Assembly (NCBI RefSeq): GCF_004920405.1
Contig: NZ_RFLV01000002.1
Span: 248,001 to 312,000, forward strand
Length of the DNA: 64,000 nucleotides
Direction of reading: 5' to 3'
Origin: Pseudomonas leptonychotis
GTDB lineage: Bacteria > Pseudomonadota > Gammaproteobacteria > Pseudomonadales > Pseudomonadaceae
The position numbers and the translations under genes are program-made. Position 1 is the stretch's first letter. Each line of letters opens with the position of its first letter. Below are positions 10,292 through 20,318 of this stretch, one piece after another. The notes beneath the pieces were generated by a model. The model worked only from the letters and a program-made list of their open reading frames with translations. It made no database searches and was not told the DNA's origin.

Positions 10292-13200
10292 CTAGAAATC
10301 GCGCCGATAGAATAAATCCAGCGAACTGGCCAGACCGCTGGCGGCTTCAAGATAGAGGCGTCGGCTCAATTCGTAGCGTAAAGCAACGGTATTCGCCGGC
10401 TCGAATACGCCCACGCCGTAGCGCAGGCTCAAACGCTCAGACAGGTTGCCGCTGGCCACCACTTGCGTGGCAGCTCCTGAGCCTTGGGTGTCGAGCTGAA
10501 AATCACGGATGCCTATACCCTGAGCAAGGCTGTTAACCCGTGGTGCAGTGTTCGCCATGCCCAACGCCAGTGCCGCCTGAGCTAGCATGTTGTTATCGCC
10601 CCCCTGCCCCAGCGGACGGCCCATGACCAAATAGGACAGCGCCTGTTCCTGACTCATGGCTGGCTCGGAAAACACCGTGCTGGTGGGTTGCGCCGCATTA
10701 CCGCTCAAGCGTAGGCCGGCAGTCACGTCGTCGACCTGACGCACGGCTTCGATATCGAGAAACGGCTGATCGATGGGCCCGGCGAACAACAACCGCGCGC
10801 GCCGCACATCAAGACGCTGGCCATAGGCACGAAAGCGCCCTTTGTTCAGGTTCAACTCACCACGGGTGTCCAGGTCATTGCCGATATGCACACGCCCTTG
10901 AACCTCCGCGTTCAGACCGAAGCCACTGAAGGTCAGGCGCTGCTGGCCGACATCCACCTCGACATCCATGGCGATTGCTGTGGCCTGTTGCTGCTCGCTG
11001 GTTTGGCCGACCACCTGAGCGTCGCTAGAAATCTGCACCGTTGAGGGCGGCAGCTCACGCACGCTGATCGAACCGCTGGGGATCAGCACCTTGCCGGTCA
11101 CCGAAAGCTGCTCATTACGCGCACTCAGGCGTAGATCCGGCGCGACTTCCAATGCGGCGTAGGGCTCCACCGTGACGGGCAAGCGACTGCCGCGCAGTTG
11201 CATATCCGCTTGCAATCCATCGGTCCAACTTACTTGGCCGTTCAGGCTGCCCTGGCCCTGCTCACCGCTGCGCCAATCAGCCTCCAGCTGCAGCTGCTCA
11301 CCTTCAATTTTCGCCTGCAGTTGCAGCTGCTCGATAGTCATCGGCAGCTCGCCACCGCTTATTGCGCCACCCTGCACGCGCAGGCTGCCCTTGATCTGCG
11401 GCGCTAGCAGCCCACCTGACAAAGTGCCGGAGCCATTCAACTGCCCGGCGATACGCTCGACCCTCGGTACAAACGGGCGGGCCAAGGCCAGGTCCAAGCC
11501 ATTCAGACGGAAGTTGCCGGACAGCGGCTTGCTTGCTGGGCGTGGATCTAGCTGAGCCTGAAGTGACAGCTCGCCAATGGCTGGGCCGTGTAACTCCAGC
11601 AGGCTGTCGATACGCTGCGGGCGCAGTTGGGTACTCAGGCGCAGGCTGTCGTAGGCAAACTCCAGCCACTGTTGCTGATCACGGATGCGCCAGATGCCGC
11701 TGCCGGCATCCAGCTCCAGGCTGCCATTCGGCCCGCTGGCCGGCAGATCCAGCTGCAGCCGACCGTTAAGCTGGCCCTGCCAGGCGAAGTCTTTAGGCCA
11801 CCACTGCGCCAGGCTGTCCATAGGGAAGTTGCTCAGCTGGTAGTCCAGCTTGGGGTGCGGCAGCAGGCGCTGCTGCGTGCCACACAGGCTGGCATCACCA
11901 GAGCGCCAGCAATGCGCACCCAGGTTAAGCTGCCCATTGGCCAGCCGCACCAGCGTGGCCGGCTGTTGCAGGCGCCAATCCTGGCCACCGCTTTGCACCT
12001 CGCCACGGCTCAGGCTGCCGCGCCAGTTGCCTTTGTCCAATTTGCCGGCCAGGGCCAGCTGGCTTTGCAGCAAGGGGCCTTGCAGCTGCAATTCGAAGCT
12101 TTGTTGTTGCAGGTTACCGGCGGCATTGGCGGTGAGGCGGCCCAGGTTGGTTTCACCGAGCTGAATGCCCTGTGCCTCCAAGGTTAACTGGCCACGTTGA
12201 GCGCTGTTCAGGCTGGCGTCGAGTGTGAGCTGTTGCAGGCGCTGGTCGTCAAAGGCCAGGCGTTGGCCTTGCAGTTGCAGCTGACCTTGGGGGGCTTGCA
12301 GGTTGCCGGCCAGATCCAACTGGCCATTAAGCTGGCCTTGCAAGCCTGGCCAAAGCTGACCCAGTCGCGGCATCGCCAGCAGCAACTGGCCGTTCAGCTG
12401 TTGACGCAGCGTAGCTTGGCCGCTGATGCGGTTATCACCCAGGCGCACATCCAGCGCACTCAATTCGCCCTGCTCCAGGCCACCGGCAAACTTCGCCTGT
12501 AACTTGGCCGGTTGCCCGCGCAAACGGCCGGCGAGGTCGATATCGGCGTTAAGGTTGAGTTGCTGATTGATCAGGCTGCCAGAGCTGTTTAACGGACCGG
12601 CCAGACTGCCAGGTAACTCGGCCAGCCAGTAAGCCGGGTCAAGCTGACTCAACTGCAATCGCACATCCCAGCTCAGTTGCTCGGCAAACCCCAGGCTCAC
12701 CTGACCTTCGGCACGACCCTGGCCGGCTTGCAGGCGCAGCTCGGGTAAATACAGCTTCTGCAGGTCACCACTCAGCGGGCTCTGCAGGCTAAAGGCGCCA
12801 GCTGGGCCATCCAACTCGGCGGCGAAATGGCCGAGGTAATTACCATCCTGATAGGCCAGCTCGCCTTTGAGCGTTTGCAGCACCACAGGCGAGGGTTGCG
12901 CCAAGGGATATAGCCGCTGCCAGGGAAAGTTCTGCCAGTTAAAGCGGCTGTCCAGGCTCAGGCCCTGCTGCCAGTCCAACTCGCCGCTCAGTTGTACCTG
13001 CTGCTCGGGGCTGGCGGTCAGGCTCAGGTTGCTGATCGTTGCGCCGTCGGCCTTGAGCAACCCCGCCAACGCCAAGGCAATTGGCCCCTCGGTTGCCGGC
13101 AGTTTGGCACTGCCGATGACCTGATAGCCGGCCTGCAAGTCGCCTTGCGCATTTAGCTCAAGCTGCTCAAGGCTCAGGCTATCTGGCAGCTCGGCGCTGG

Positions 13201-13957
13201 CTTTGAAGGCGGCGACCTGTAAACGCAGTTGCGCGGGCAGGTGCTCGGCTAAGGGGTGTAACCAGCCGCTTAGTTCGCCGCTCAGGTAGCCGCTGCTGCG
13301 GGCCGTGATCTGCACCCGCTCACGCAGTTCGCCTTCAAGCTGCAACGCCAGCGGCCAGGCCTGCTGTTCGGGTGCTGGTAATTGCAGTTCCCCGCTCAGC
13401 CGCAGCGGCCAGTTGCCAACGGTTTGCAGCTGACCCTGGAGCGCCAACTGCAGATCAGCAGTGTGCAGGCTGAGGTTGTCGATCTGAATGCCCTGCGCCG
13501 TCCAGCGCGCGGCCAGTTGCAAGCCTTGCAACTGCTCGACACTATTAAGCTGCAGGCTGTCGATCTGCACCTGCCCAAATTGCAGTGCCAACGGCAGGCT
13601 CAGGTCCGGCAGACTGAACGGCTCGTTGCTGGGCTGGCCATCATCGGGGAATATCAGGCTGATCGGCCCGCTGTGCAGCTGCTCGATACACAGAGTCAGA
13701 CGCAGCAGGCAGGTTGGCGACCAATCCATGCTAGGTGTCATCAGCAGAACACTGTCATCGCCCTGTTGCCAGCGCAGCTGCTGTGCGCTCCAACTGCCGC
13801 CCAGGCGGCCATTGAAGTCATCTACCTGCAAACCTGGCACCTGCGCTAATAACCAGCGGCTACCGCCTTGGGTGCCTAGCAGCAGGCTTAGGCTGATAGC
13901 CAGTGCAAACAACAGCCCAAGCAGACTGAACAGCCCATAACGCAGCCCGCGCTTCAC
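10292..13957 (-). CDS. tamB: Translocation and assembly module subunit TamB
   Basis: Large inner-membrane-anchored periplasmic protein, 1221 residues, similar in length to E. coli TamB (1259). An N-terminal signal anchor (YGLFSLLGLLFALAISLSLLL) precedes a long run of leucine/glutamine-rich beta-strand repeats forming a hydrophobic groove. The C-terminal TamB/DUF490 domain includes EPAMSQEQALSYLVMGRPLG and ends LDLFYRRDF. It works with TamA in outer-membrane protein insertion and, as AsmA-like bridges do, in phospholipid transfer. Its start overlaps the tamA stop by four bases, so the pair is coupled. Confidence 0.94.
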   Translation of the reverse strand: MKRGLRYGLFSLLGLLFALAISLSLLLGTQGGSRWLLAQVPGLQVDDFNGRLGGSWSAQQLRWQQGDDSVLLMTPSMDWSPTCLLRLTLCIEQLHSGPISLIFPDDGQPSNEPFSLPDLSLPLALQFGQVQIDSLQLNSVEQLQGLQLAARWTAQGIQIDNLSLHTADLQLALQGQLQTVGNWPLRLSGELQLPAPEQQAWPLALQLEGELRERVQITARSSGYLSGELSGWLHPLAEHLPAQLRLQVAAFKASAELPDSLSLEQLELNAQGDLQAGYQVIGSAKLPATEGPIALALAGLLKADGATISNLSLTASPEQQVQLSGELDWQQGLSLDSRFNWQNFPWQRLYPLAQPSPVVLQTLKGELAYQDGNYLGHFAAELDGPAGAFSLQSPLSGDLQKLYLPELRLQAGQGRAEGQVSLGFAEQLSWDVRLQLSQLDPAYWLAELPGSLAGPLNSSGSLINQQLNLNADIDLAGRLRGQPAKLQAKFAGGLEQGELSALDVRLGDNRISGQATLRQQLNGQLLLAMPRLGQLWPGLQGQLNGQLDLAGNLQAPQGQLQLQGQRLAFDDQRLQQLTLDASLNSAQRGQLTLEAQGIQLGETNLGRLTANAAGNLQQQSFELQLQGPLLQSQLALAGKLDKGNWRGSLSRGEVQSGGQDWRLQQPATLVRLANGQLNLGAHCWRSGDASLCGTQQRLLPHPKLDYQLSNFPMDSLAQWWPKDFAWQGQLNGRLQLDLPASGPNGSLELDAGSGIWRIRDQQQWLEFAYDSLRLSTQLRPQRIDSLLELHGPAIGELSLQAQLDPRPASKPLSGNFRLNGLDLALARPFVPRVERIAGQLNGSGTLSGGLLAPQIKGSLRVQGGAISGGELPMTIEQLQLQAKIEGEQLQLEADWRSGEQGQGSLNGQVSWTDGLQADMQLRGSRLPVTVEPYAALEVAPDLRLSARNEQLSVTGKVLIPSGSISVRELPPSTVQISSDAQVVGQTSEQQQATAIAMDVEVDVGQQRLTFSGFGLNAEVQGRVHIGNDLDTRGELNLNKGRFRAYGQRLDVRRARLLFAGPIDQPFLDIEAVRQVDDVTAGLRLSGNAAQPTSTVFSEPAMSQEQALSYLVMGRPLGQGGDNNMLAQAALALGMANTAPRVNSLAQGIGIRDFQLDTQGSGAATQVVASGNLSERLSLRYGVGVFEPANTVALRYELSRRLYLEAASGLASSLDLFYRRDF

Positions 13958-15681
13958 AGTTCCGGCCCCATGGAGAAATGCAGACGCACACCGCCCTGAT
14001 CATCCAGCGGATGCGCCAGGTCGAGGCGCAGCGGCCCCAGCGGCGACACCCAGCGCACGCCAACGCCCACTGCGCTTTTCAGCGAGGGAATTTCCAACGA
14101 GTCGAAGGTATTACCCTGATCGAAGAAGCTCGCCAGGCGCCAGCGCTCGGTGAGGCTGTATTGGTATTCCAGACTGCTGGTAAACAGATAACGCCCGCCA
14201 ATTTTGTCGCCGGCGCGGTTTTCCGGCGACAGGCTCTGGTAGTCATAACCGCGCACGCTCTGGTCGCCACCGGCAAAGAAACGCAGCGACGGCGGCACCT
14301 GAGCAAAACCATCAGATTCAGTACCACCCACCTGTACACGCCCCAGTAAACGATGGTGTTCGAACAAGGTTGTCAGCCCTTTGAGCTGAATAGAGCCGTG
14401 CAGCACATTGGCATCGGACAACAACCCTTCGGCCGCGCCAGACAGATCGAGCTGCAGGCGATAACCCTGGTTGGGGTCAATTTGATTGTCGCTGCGTAAG
14501 TAGGAATAGCTGATGCCGGGCATCAACAGCGTGCTGGTGCCGGCGTCATCGCCGAGCTCGTATTGCTCATGCCGCCACTTCAGTGACAGCACCCGCTGCC
14601 AGCCGCTGTCGAGCTTGCTGTGCCATTCCGGGCCGACGGTCAGCAAGCGGCTGCTGCTGTCGGTATCGGCCAGATCTTCGGCCTGATAGCCGCCGGCAAT
14701 CCGCAGTTTATCGGTGAGTGGTGGATCAAGCGGCACGTCGTACCACAGACCGACATTCTGCCGTGGCGCCGACAGCTCAAACTCGGCGCCATAGCTATGC
14801 CCCTGTGGATTGGCCCAGTGCCGTGTCCAGTTAGCCCGTCCGCGCGGGCCTACATCGGTCGAAAAGCCCAACCCCAAGCCCATGCTGCGCGGCTTGCGCG
14901 CCTGCAGCTGAACCTGCACCGGAATCTGTTCGGCGGCCGCGCTGCCGGGGTTGGCATCCACCTGCACCGATTCGAAATAACCGCTGGAACGCAGCGCCTG
15001 GTACAACTCGGCAATCAGTGCCGAGTCATAGGGCGTATCTGCGGGGAACGGCACCATGCGCTGCAGTAACTCTTTATCAAACGGTGCGTCACCGAGAAAA
15101 CTGACCTTACCCAGTTGATAGCGCGGCCCACTGAGATAGACCAGCTCGATATCGGCAAGCCCGGCTGCGGGGTCGATAGTCAGTTGTTGACGGCTAAAGC
15201 GCCCGGCGAAGAAACCATAACGCGACGCCTGGTTCTGAATTTCGCGCTTGGCCGCATCGTAGCGGCCGTGATTGAGCTGTGCCCCGCTGCGCAGCTGCGG
15301 GTCACTGGGGGTACGAAAATCGCGTAACTGCGCGGCAGGGCCTTCGACGCGCACCAGCACATGACGCAGGCGCACGGGCTCGCCAGGCTGAACACGCACG
15401 GTCAAACGCGGTGTGGCGCCTTCACGAATTTCGCTGCTGATCTGCGCCTGGTAGTAGCCCAGTGCCTGAGCGGCTTTTTCCGCCTGGCTCTCGGCCACTC
15501 GGCGAAAGCGTTGCAGGGCTTCGCCATCACGCTCACCCAAATTACCGATATGGCCCTCAATATTGCTTTTTAGCGCGTTATTGGACGGTTCAACGCGCAC
15601 GCGCAACTGTGCTTCGGCCAGGGCCGTAGCACTCAATAGAAGCAGCAATAGCCCGCTGAACAGGTTGAAAAATACTGACAT
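13954..15681 (-). CDS. tamA: Translocation and assembly module subunit TamA
   Basis: Outer-membrane Omp85-family protein, 575 residues. A signal peptide (FNLFSGLLLLLLSATALAEA) is followed by three POTRA-like domains (about 25-270) and a 16-strand barrel. The barrel contains FFAGGDQSVRGYDYQSLSP, the conserved loop region of the family. It ends LRLDLAHPLDDQ...LHFSMGPEL, with a terminal leucine rather than the usual aromatic residue. It is the first gene of tamAB and recruits TamB. Confidence 0.94.
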   Translation of the reverse strand: MSVFFNLFSGLLLLLLSATALAEAQLRVRVEPSNNALKSNIEGHIGNLGERDGEALQRFRRVAESQAEKAAQALGYYQAQISSEIREGATPRLTVRVQPGEPVRLRHVLVRVEGPAAQLRDFRTPSDPQLRSGAQLNHGRYDAAKREIQNQASRYGFFAGRFSRQQLTIDPAAGLADIELVYLSGPRYQLGKVSFLGDAPFDKELLQRMVPFPADTPYDSALIAELYQALRSSGYFESVQVDANPGSAAAEQIPVQVQLQARKPRSMGLGLGFSTDVGPRGRANWTRHWANPQGHSYGAEFELSAPRQNVGLWYDVPLDPPLTDKLRIAGGYQAEDLADTDSSSRLLTVGPEWHSKLDSGWQRVLSLKWRHEQYELGDDAGTSTLLMPGISYSYLRSDNQIDPNQGYRLQLDLSGAAEGLLSDANVLHGSIQLKGLTTLFEHHRLLGRVQVGGTESDGFAQVPPSLRFFAGGDQSVRGYDYQSLSPENRAGDKIGGRYLFTSSLEYQYSLTERWRLASFFDQGNTFDSLEIPSLKSAVGVGVRWVSPLGPLRLDLAHPLDDQGGVRLHFSMGPEL

Positions 15682-15777
15682 GTGGCGATGCTAGCACGAG
15701 CTCGTGGCCGATTTAGAGCGCCTAGCCGTGGATGAGTTGCGACTCGATGTGTACCCGCCACACCGAGCGCGCAGCGA

Positions 15778-16419
15778 TCAGGCGCTGGCCTTGATCGCGG
15801 TTTGAGGGTTGGGGTGAAAAAATACGTGCTCGATGATCGGGCCGATGGCCACTTCGCCGATTTCTTCATAGCCCTGACGCTTGTAGAAGTCCAAGTAATG
15901 CGCGTTGCCGGTATCGAGTACCACGCCTTGTGAGCTGGCATCTTCGGCACACCAGTTGTGCAACGCCTCCAGCAGCTGTTCGCCCAGATGCTTGCCCTGG
16001 TACTCCGGGTGCACGCCCAGCAGCGGTAACACGTGGTAAGGCCCAGGCGGCAGGCAGGCGATCACCGCATCGTGATACTCCAGATAGCGTTTGGTGCATC
16101 GAAAACCGGTGGTCAGCAGCATGCGCATGCGCCAGCCCCAGCTTTCGGTGATGTCCATACGCCGTTGCGGCGGTGCGATCAATGCCATGCCCACCAGACG
16201 GTCATCAATCAGCAGGCCGATACCCGGCAGGTCTTCAGAAAAGTGCTGCTGCACCAGCTCACGCACTGTGGCGCGCACGCGCTGGTCGTAACCTGGCCGC
16301 TCGGCTTCAAACAGGTAGGCAAAGGTCGGGTCATGACGATAGGCGTGATACAGCAGAGAGCGCGCTTCACGGGCATAACCGCCATCAAGCATACGAACTT
16401 CAGCGGGGCTGTTGGGCAT
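15778..16419 (-). CDS. GNAT-family N-acetyltransferase
   Basis: Acyl-CoA-dependent acetyltransferase of 213 residues. The acetyl-CoA binding motif A is visible as LGVHPEYQGKHLGEQLLEAL (about 135-154), followed by VVLDTGNAHYLDFYKRQGYEE, typical of GNAT strand 5 and helix 4. The substrate is unknown. It lies between tamA and xthA and is divergent from xthA with 143 bp between starts. The same arrangement is, as I recall, found in P. aeruginosa. Confidence 0.85.
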   Translation of the reverse strand: MPNSPAEVRMLDGGYAREARSLLYHAYRHDPTFAYLFEAERPGYDQRVRATVRELVQQHFSEDLPGIGLLIDDRLVGMALIAPPQRRMDITESWGWRMRMLLTTGFRCTKRYLEYHDAVIACLPPGPYHVLPLLGVHPEYQGKHLGEQLLEALHNWCAEDASSQGVVLDTGNAHYLDFYKRQGYEEIGEVAIGPIIEHVFFHPNPQTAIKASA

Positions 16420-16562
16420 AGGGCTGACCTCTGTTTTTATTGGTTTATCGAGCCTTGCGCCACGTTAGCACCGCCGCCCGGTAGCCGCCACAGGCTGGTC
16501 GGCGCGCGGTCTAATCGGCTAGCATCACGGGCTATCCAACGCCTCAGTCAGGACTGCCGCCC

Positions 16563-17378
16563 ATGAAGATCGTTTCCTTCAATATCAATGGCCTGCGTGC
16601 ACGCCCACACCAATTGGCAGCGCTGATCGATAAGCACCAACCCGATGTCATCGGCCTGCAAGAAACCAAAGTCTCAGACGAGCAGTTCCCCGAAGCGGAA
16701 ATCCGTAAGCTCGGTTACCACGTGTATTACCACGGCCAGAAAGGCCATTACGGCGTCGCCCTGCTCTCGCGCCAGGAGCCGCTAAGCCTGCACAAAGGCT
16801 TCCCCGGTGATGCCGAGGACGCCCAACGGCGCTTTATTTACGGCACCTTCGCCGATGCCCAGGGCAACCCAGTCACGGTGATGAATGGCTACTTCCCCCA
16901 GGGTGAAAGCCGCGACCATCCGACCAAGTTCCCGGCCAAGCAGCGCTTTTACGCCGACTTGCAGCAATTGCTGCTAAGCCAGTTCAGCCCCGAACAAGCG
17001 CTGGTGGTGATGGGTGATATCAACATCTCAACCGAGGACATTGATATTGGCATCGGTGAACCGAACCGCCTGCGCTGGCTAAAAACCGGTAAGTGCAGCT
17101 TCCTGCCGGAAGAGCGTGAGTGGCTAGCCACTCTGAAAAGCTGGGGCCTGGTCGACAGCTTTCGCCAGCTCTATCCGCAGGTGAATGACCGTTTCAGTTG
17201 GTTTGATTACCGCAGCCGTGGCTTCGAGGATGAACCGAAACGCGGGCTGCGTATTGACGTGATCCTCACGTCACAAGCGCTGCAGGCCCGTATCAAAGAG
17301 GCGGGGGTCGATTACGATTTGCGCGGCATGGAAAAACCCTCGGATCATGCGCCTATTTGGCTTCAGCTTGGCCAGTAA
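16563..17378 (+). CDS. xthA: Exodeoxyribonuclease III
   Basis: Mg2+-dependent AP endonuclease and 3'-5' exonuclease of base-excision repair, 271 residues (E. coli XthA has 268). Visible active-site blocks are [26 protein letters not shown] (metal-binding Glu), [24 protein letters not shown] (Asp and Asn), [11 protein letters not shown] and the C-terminal [10 protein letters not shown] with the catalytic Asp-His. It is monocistronic and followed by a small terminator. Confidence 0.95.
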   Translation: MKIVSFNINGLRARPHQLAALIDKHQPDVIGLQETKVSDEQFPEAEIRKLGYHVYYHGQKGHYGVALLSRQEPLSLHKGFPGDAEDAQRRFIYGTFADAQGNPVTVMNGYFPQGESRDHPTKFPAKQRFYADLQQLLLSQFSPEQALVVMGDINISTEDIDIGIGEPNRLRWLKTGKCSFLPEEREWLATLKSWGLVDSFRQLYPQVNDRFSWFDYRSRGFEDEPKRGLRIDVILTSQALQARIKEAGVDYDLRGMEKPSDHAPIWLQLGQ

Positions 17379-17405
17379 GCCCGGAATAGAAACCTCATCC
17401 GTATA

Positions 17406-17435
17406 AGTGACTGTCATATTGCAGTCACTTTTTTG
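17406..17435 (+). terminator. Terminator after xthA
   Basis: Stem AGTGACTG / CAGTCACT with loop TCATATTG, followed by TTTTTTG. Confidence 0.75.
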
Positions 17436-17482
17436 TCTTATCGTCGCGGCACTTTCACTCACCCATACAAGGTGTTTGCCGC

Positions 17483-18865
17483 ATGCTGCGCGCCCGCTCT
17501 GCTTCTGATCGTGAAACCTGGACCCGTGCCTTTAGCTTCCTGCTGCTGGGTTCTATTTGCTATGCCTTGCCCTGGTCTGTGTTCGCTGCGCTGCCCATCC
17601 CTTATGACGACAGCAGCGTGTTGCGTATTCAGGGCTCCAATACCATCGGTGCGCGGCTAGGTCCGGCCTTGGTCAAGGGCTTGTTGGAAGAACAAGGCCT
17701 GAGTGCGATTCGTATTGAAGCCGGCGCAGCCGAAAACGAGCAGAGGATCATTGGTAAGAGCGCCGATGGTCGTACGGTGAGCATTGAGGTAGCCGCCCAC
17801 GGTTCGGGCACCGGCTTTACTGCACTGGCCGATGGCAGCGCCGAATTGGCCGCTTCGTCACGACCGATCAAAGACAGCGAAGCCGCCAGCCTGCAAGCGC
17901 TGGGTGATCTTAAAAGCGCCAGCGCCGAGCAGATTATCGCCCTCGATGGTCTGGCTATCATCCTGCACCCAGGCAACCCCCTCTCCGCGTTAAGCACCGT
18001 GCAACTGGCGCAAATATTTGCGGGCGAAATTACCGACTGGGCACAGCTTGGTGCACCAGCCGGCGCCATCACCTTGTACGCACGTGATGACAAATCCGGC
18101 ACCTACGACACCTTTAAGGAGCTGGTGCTCAGTGCCAACGGCAAAGCTCTGGCCCCTGGCGCCAAGCGTTTTGAGTCCAGCGAAAAACTTTCCGACTTGG
18201 TCAGTCAGGACCCTAACGGCATCGGCTTTATCGGTCTGCCCTATATTCGCCAGGCCAAAGCCGTGGCAATTGCCGCCGGCGAGTCGCAGCCCATGCTGCC
18301 AAGCCTGACCCTGATCGCCACCGAAGACTATCCGCTGTCACGCCGACTGTTTTTGTACAACCAACCGGACTTGAATAATCCGTGGGCCCGCGCCCTGGTG
18401 AAGTTCGCCCACAGCCCGCGTGGCCAGGCGATTGTCGACCAGAACGGTTTTATCGCGCAGACCGTGCAGGCGGTAACAATCGCGCAGAATCCGGACATGC
18501 CGCCGCGTTACCAAGCTCTCGCCAAGGCTGCACAACGCCTGTCGGTGAATTTTCGCTTCCAGGAAGGCAGTGCCAACCTTGATAACAAAGCCTTGCGCGA
18601 CATCAAACGACTGATGAGTTACCTGAATGCCCAGGATAAGTTGCGCAATAAGGTGGTGCTGGTCGGCTTTGGCGACGCCAAGACCGATCCAGCCCGTGCC
18701 GAACTGCTGTCCAAGCTACGCGCCATGGCCGTGCGCCGTGAGCTAAGCAAGCAAGGCGTGATCTTCCGCGAGATCATCGGCCTTGGCGACGAACTGCCGG
18801 TGGCCACCAACAGCGCCGATGACGGGCGGATCAAGAACCGCCGAGTGGAAGTCTGGGTGTACTGA
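17483..18865 (+). CDS. PstS-like substrate-binding domain fused to OmpA-like domain
   Basis: Envelope protein of 460 residues. A hydrophobic stretch (FSFLLLGSICYALPWSVFA, about 17-35) is probably a signal peptide. A PstS/PBP-like phosphate-type domain follows (about 50-330) with IQGSNTIGARLGPALVKG, DKSGTYDTFKELVL and FESSEKLSDLVSQDPNGIGF. The C-terminus (about 350-460) is an OmpA-type peptidoglycan-binding domain with NFRFQEGSANLDNKA and IKNRRVEVWVY. Such fusions occur in Pseudomonas; ligand and role are not established here. No pst transporter genes are nearby, so it may bind at the cell wall rather than feed an ABC permease. GNAT and xthA lie upstream and a convergent acyl-CoA dehydrogenase downstream. 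Confidence 0.85.
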   Translation: MLRARSASDRETWTRAFSFLLLGSICYALPWSVFAALPIPYDDSSVLRIQGSNTIGARLGPALVKGLLEEQGLSAIRIEAGAAENEQRIIGKSADGRTVSIEVAAHGSGTGFTALADGSAELAASSRPIKDSEAASLQALGDLKSASAEQIIALDGLAIILHPGNPLSALSTVQLAQIFAGEITDWAQLGAPAGAITLYARDDKSGTYDTFKELVLSANGKALAPGAKRFESSEKLSDLVSQDPNGIGFIGLPYIRQAKAVAIAAGESQPMLPSLTLIATEDYPLSRRLFLYNQPDLNNPWARALVKFAHSPRGQAIVDQNGFIAQTVQAVTIAQNPDMPPRYQALAKAAQRLSVNFRFQEGSANLDNKALRDIKRLMSYLNAQDKLRNKVVLVGFGDAKTDPARAELLSKLRAMAVRRELSKQGVIFREIIGLGDELPVATNSADDGRIKNRRVEVWVY

Positions 18866-18881
18866 TGACGTAGCGCCAGAA

Positions 18882-18912
18882 TGCACAAGGCCCGCTATCG
18901 CGGGCCTTGTGC
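18882..18912. terminator. Hairpin between convergent genes
   Basis: Stem GCACAAGGCCCGC / GCGGGCCTTGTGC with loop TAT. It lies between the PstS-OmpA gene and the convergent acyl-CoA dehydrogenase. It has no long T run, so it is a weak intrinsic terminator by that criterion. Confidence 0.6.
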
Positions 18913-18929
18913 TGTAGTAAGCCGGCGCT

Positions 18930-20159
18930 TTAGCGGCTGGCGTTCATCACTTCTTTCGAGACGTACTTACCGATCTCGAACTTGCCGATGGCCGCGCGGT
19001 GTACTTCGTCCGGGCCGTCGGCCAAGCGCAAGGTGCGCTGCATGGCGTACCAGTAGGCCAGCGGGAAGTCGTTAGAGACCCCAGCACCACCGTGAATCTG
19101 GATAGCCCGGTCGATCACCTTGAGTGCCACGTTCGGTGCGACCACCTTGATCTGGGCGATTTCACTGGCAGCGACTTTGTTGCCGACGGTGTCCATCATA
19201 TAGGCCGCGTTGAGGGTCAACAGGCGCGCCATGTTGATCTCCATACGCGAGTCGGCGATCAGGTCGATATTGCCACCCAGACGCGCCAGCGGCTTGCCGA
19301 AGGCAGTGCGGTTGATCGAGCGTTCGCACATCAGTTTCAACGCGCGCTCAGCCATGCCAATGGAGCGCATGCAGTGATGAATTCGGCCTGGGCCAAGGCG
19401 GCCCTGAGCGATCTCGAAGCCACGGCCCTCACCCAGTAACACGCTGTCGTAAGGCACTCGCACGTTCTCGAACAGCACTTCGGCATGGCCATGCGGTGCG
19501 TCGTCGTAACCGAATACGGGCAACGGACGCAGTACTTTCACCCCAGGCGTGTCCATTGGCACCAGAATCATCGAATGCTGGGCATGGCGTGGTGCATCGG
19601 GGTTGGTCAGGCCCATAAAGATCATGATCTTGCAGCGTGGATCGCACGCGCCGGAAGTCCACCACTTACGGCCGTTGATCACCCACTCATCACCCTCGCG
19701 CACGGCGCTGGCTTCCATATTGGTGGCATCGGAGGACGCAACGCCCGGCTCAGTCATGGCAAAAGCCGAACGAATGGTGCCGTCCAGCAACGGCTTGAGC
19801 CATTTCTCTTTCTGCGCCTCATTGGCATAACGCACCAGCACTTCCATATTGCCGGTGTCGGGCGCTGCGCAATTGAACGGCTCTGGGCCGATCAGCGAGC
19901 TGCCCATGATTTCGGCCAGCGGCGCGTACTCGCTGTTGGTCAAACCAGCACCCAGCTCGGAATCTGGCAGAAACAGGTTCCACAGACCTTCGGCTTTAGC
20001 CTTGGCTTTCAGCTCTTCCATGACCGCAGTCGGCTGCCAACGGTCGCCTTGGTTGACCTGCTGTTCAAACACAGCTTCCGCTGGGTAGACATGGGTTTCC
20101 ATAAACGCAGTGACGCGTTCACGCAGTTGCTGAACCTTGGGGGAGTAGGCGAAATCCAT
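18930..20159 (-). CDS. Acyl-CoA dehydrogenase family protein
   Basis: FAD-dependent acyl-CoA dehydrogenase of 409 residues, resembling the ACAD10/11 type. Visible blocks are [18 protein letters not shown] (FAD/substrate contact), [32 protein letters not shown] and the C-terminal [18 protein letters not shown]. It should oxidise an acyl-CoA to the enoyl-CoA and pass electrons to ETF; chain preference cannot be told. It is divergent from a LysR-type gene (start-to-start 160 bp) that probably regulates it. Confidence 0.9.
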   Translation of the reverse strand: MDFAYSPKVQQLRERVTAFMETHVYPAEAVFEQQVNQGDRWQPTAVMEELKAKAKAEGLWNLFLPDSELGAGLTNSEYAPLAEIMGSSLIGPEPFNCAAPDTGNMEVLVRYANEAQKEKWLKPLLDGTIRSAFAMTEPGVASSDATNMEASAVREGDEWVINGRKWWTSGACDPRCKIMIFMGLTNPDAPRHAQHSMILVPMDTPGVKVLRPLPVFGYDDAPHGHAEVLFENVRVPYDSVLLGEGRGFEIAQGRLGPGRIHHCMRSIGMAERALKLMCERSINRTAFGKPLARLGGNIDLIADSRMEINMARLLTLNAAYMMDTVGNKVAASEIAQIKVVAPNVALKVIDRAIQIHGGAGVSNDFPLAYWYAMQRTLRLADGPDEVHRAAIGKFEIGKYVSKEVMNASR

Positions 20160-20318
20160 GGATGGCTACCTTCTGACGCTGATTTTTAGGGAATTCGGTG
20201 AGGTGCAAATGATGCTAGAGCAGGGATTAAGATTTATCTAATCTATTCTCACCGTGTATAAACATTCATCACCGATATATGATTCACTAATACCGACAAC
20301 CTGCGGAGCGAGCGTGTA

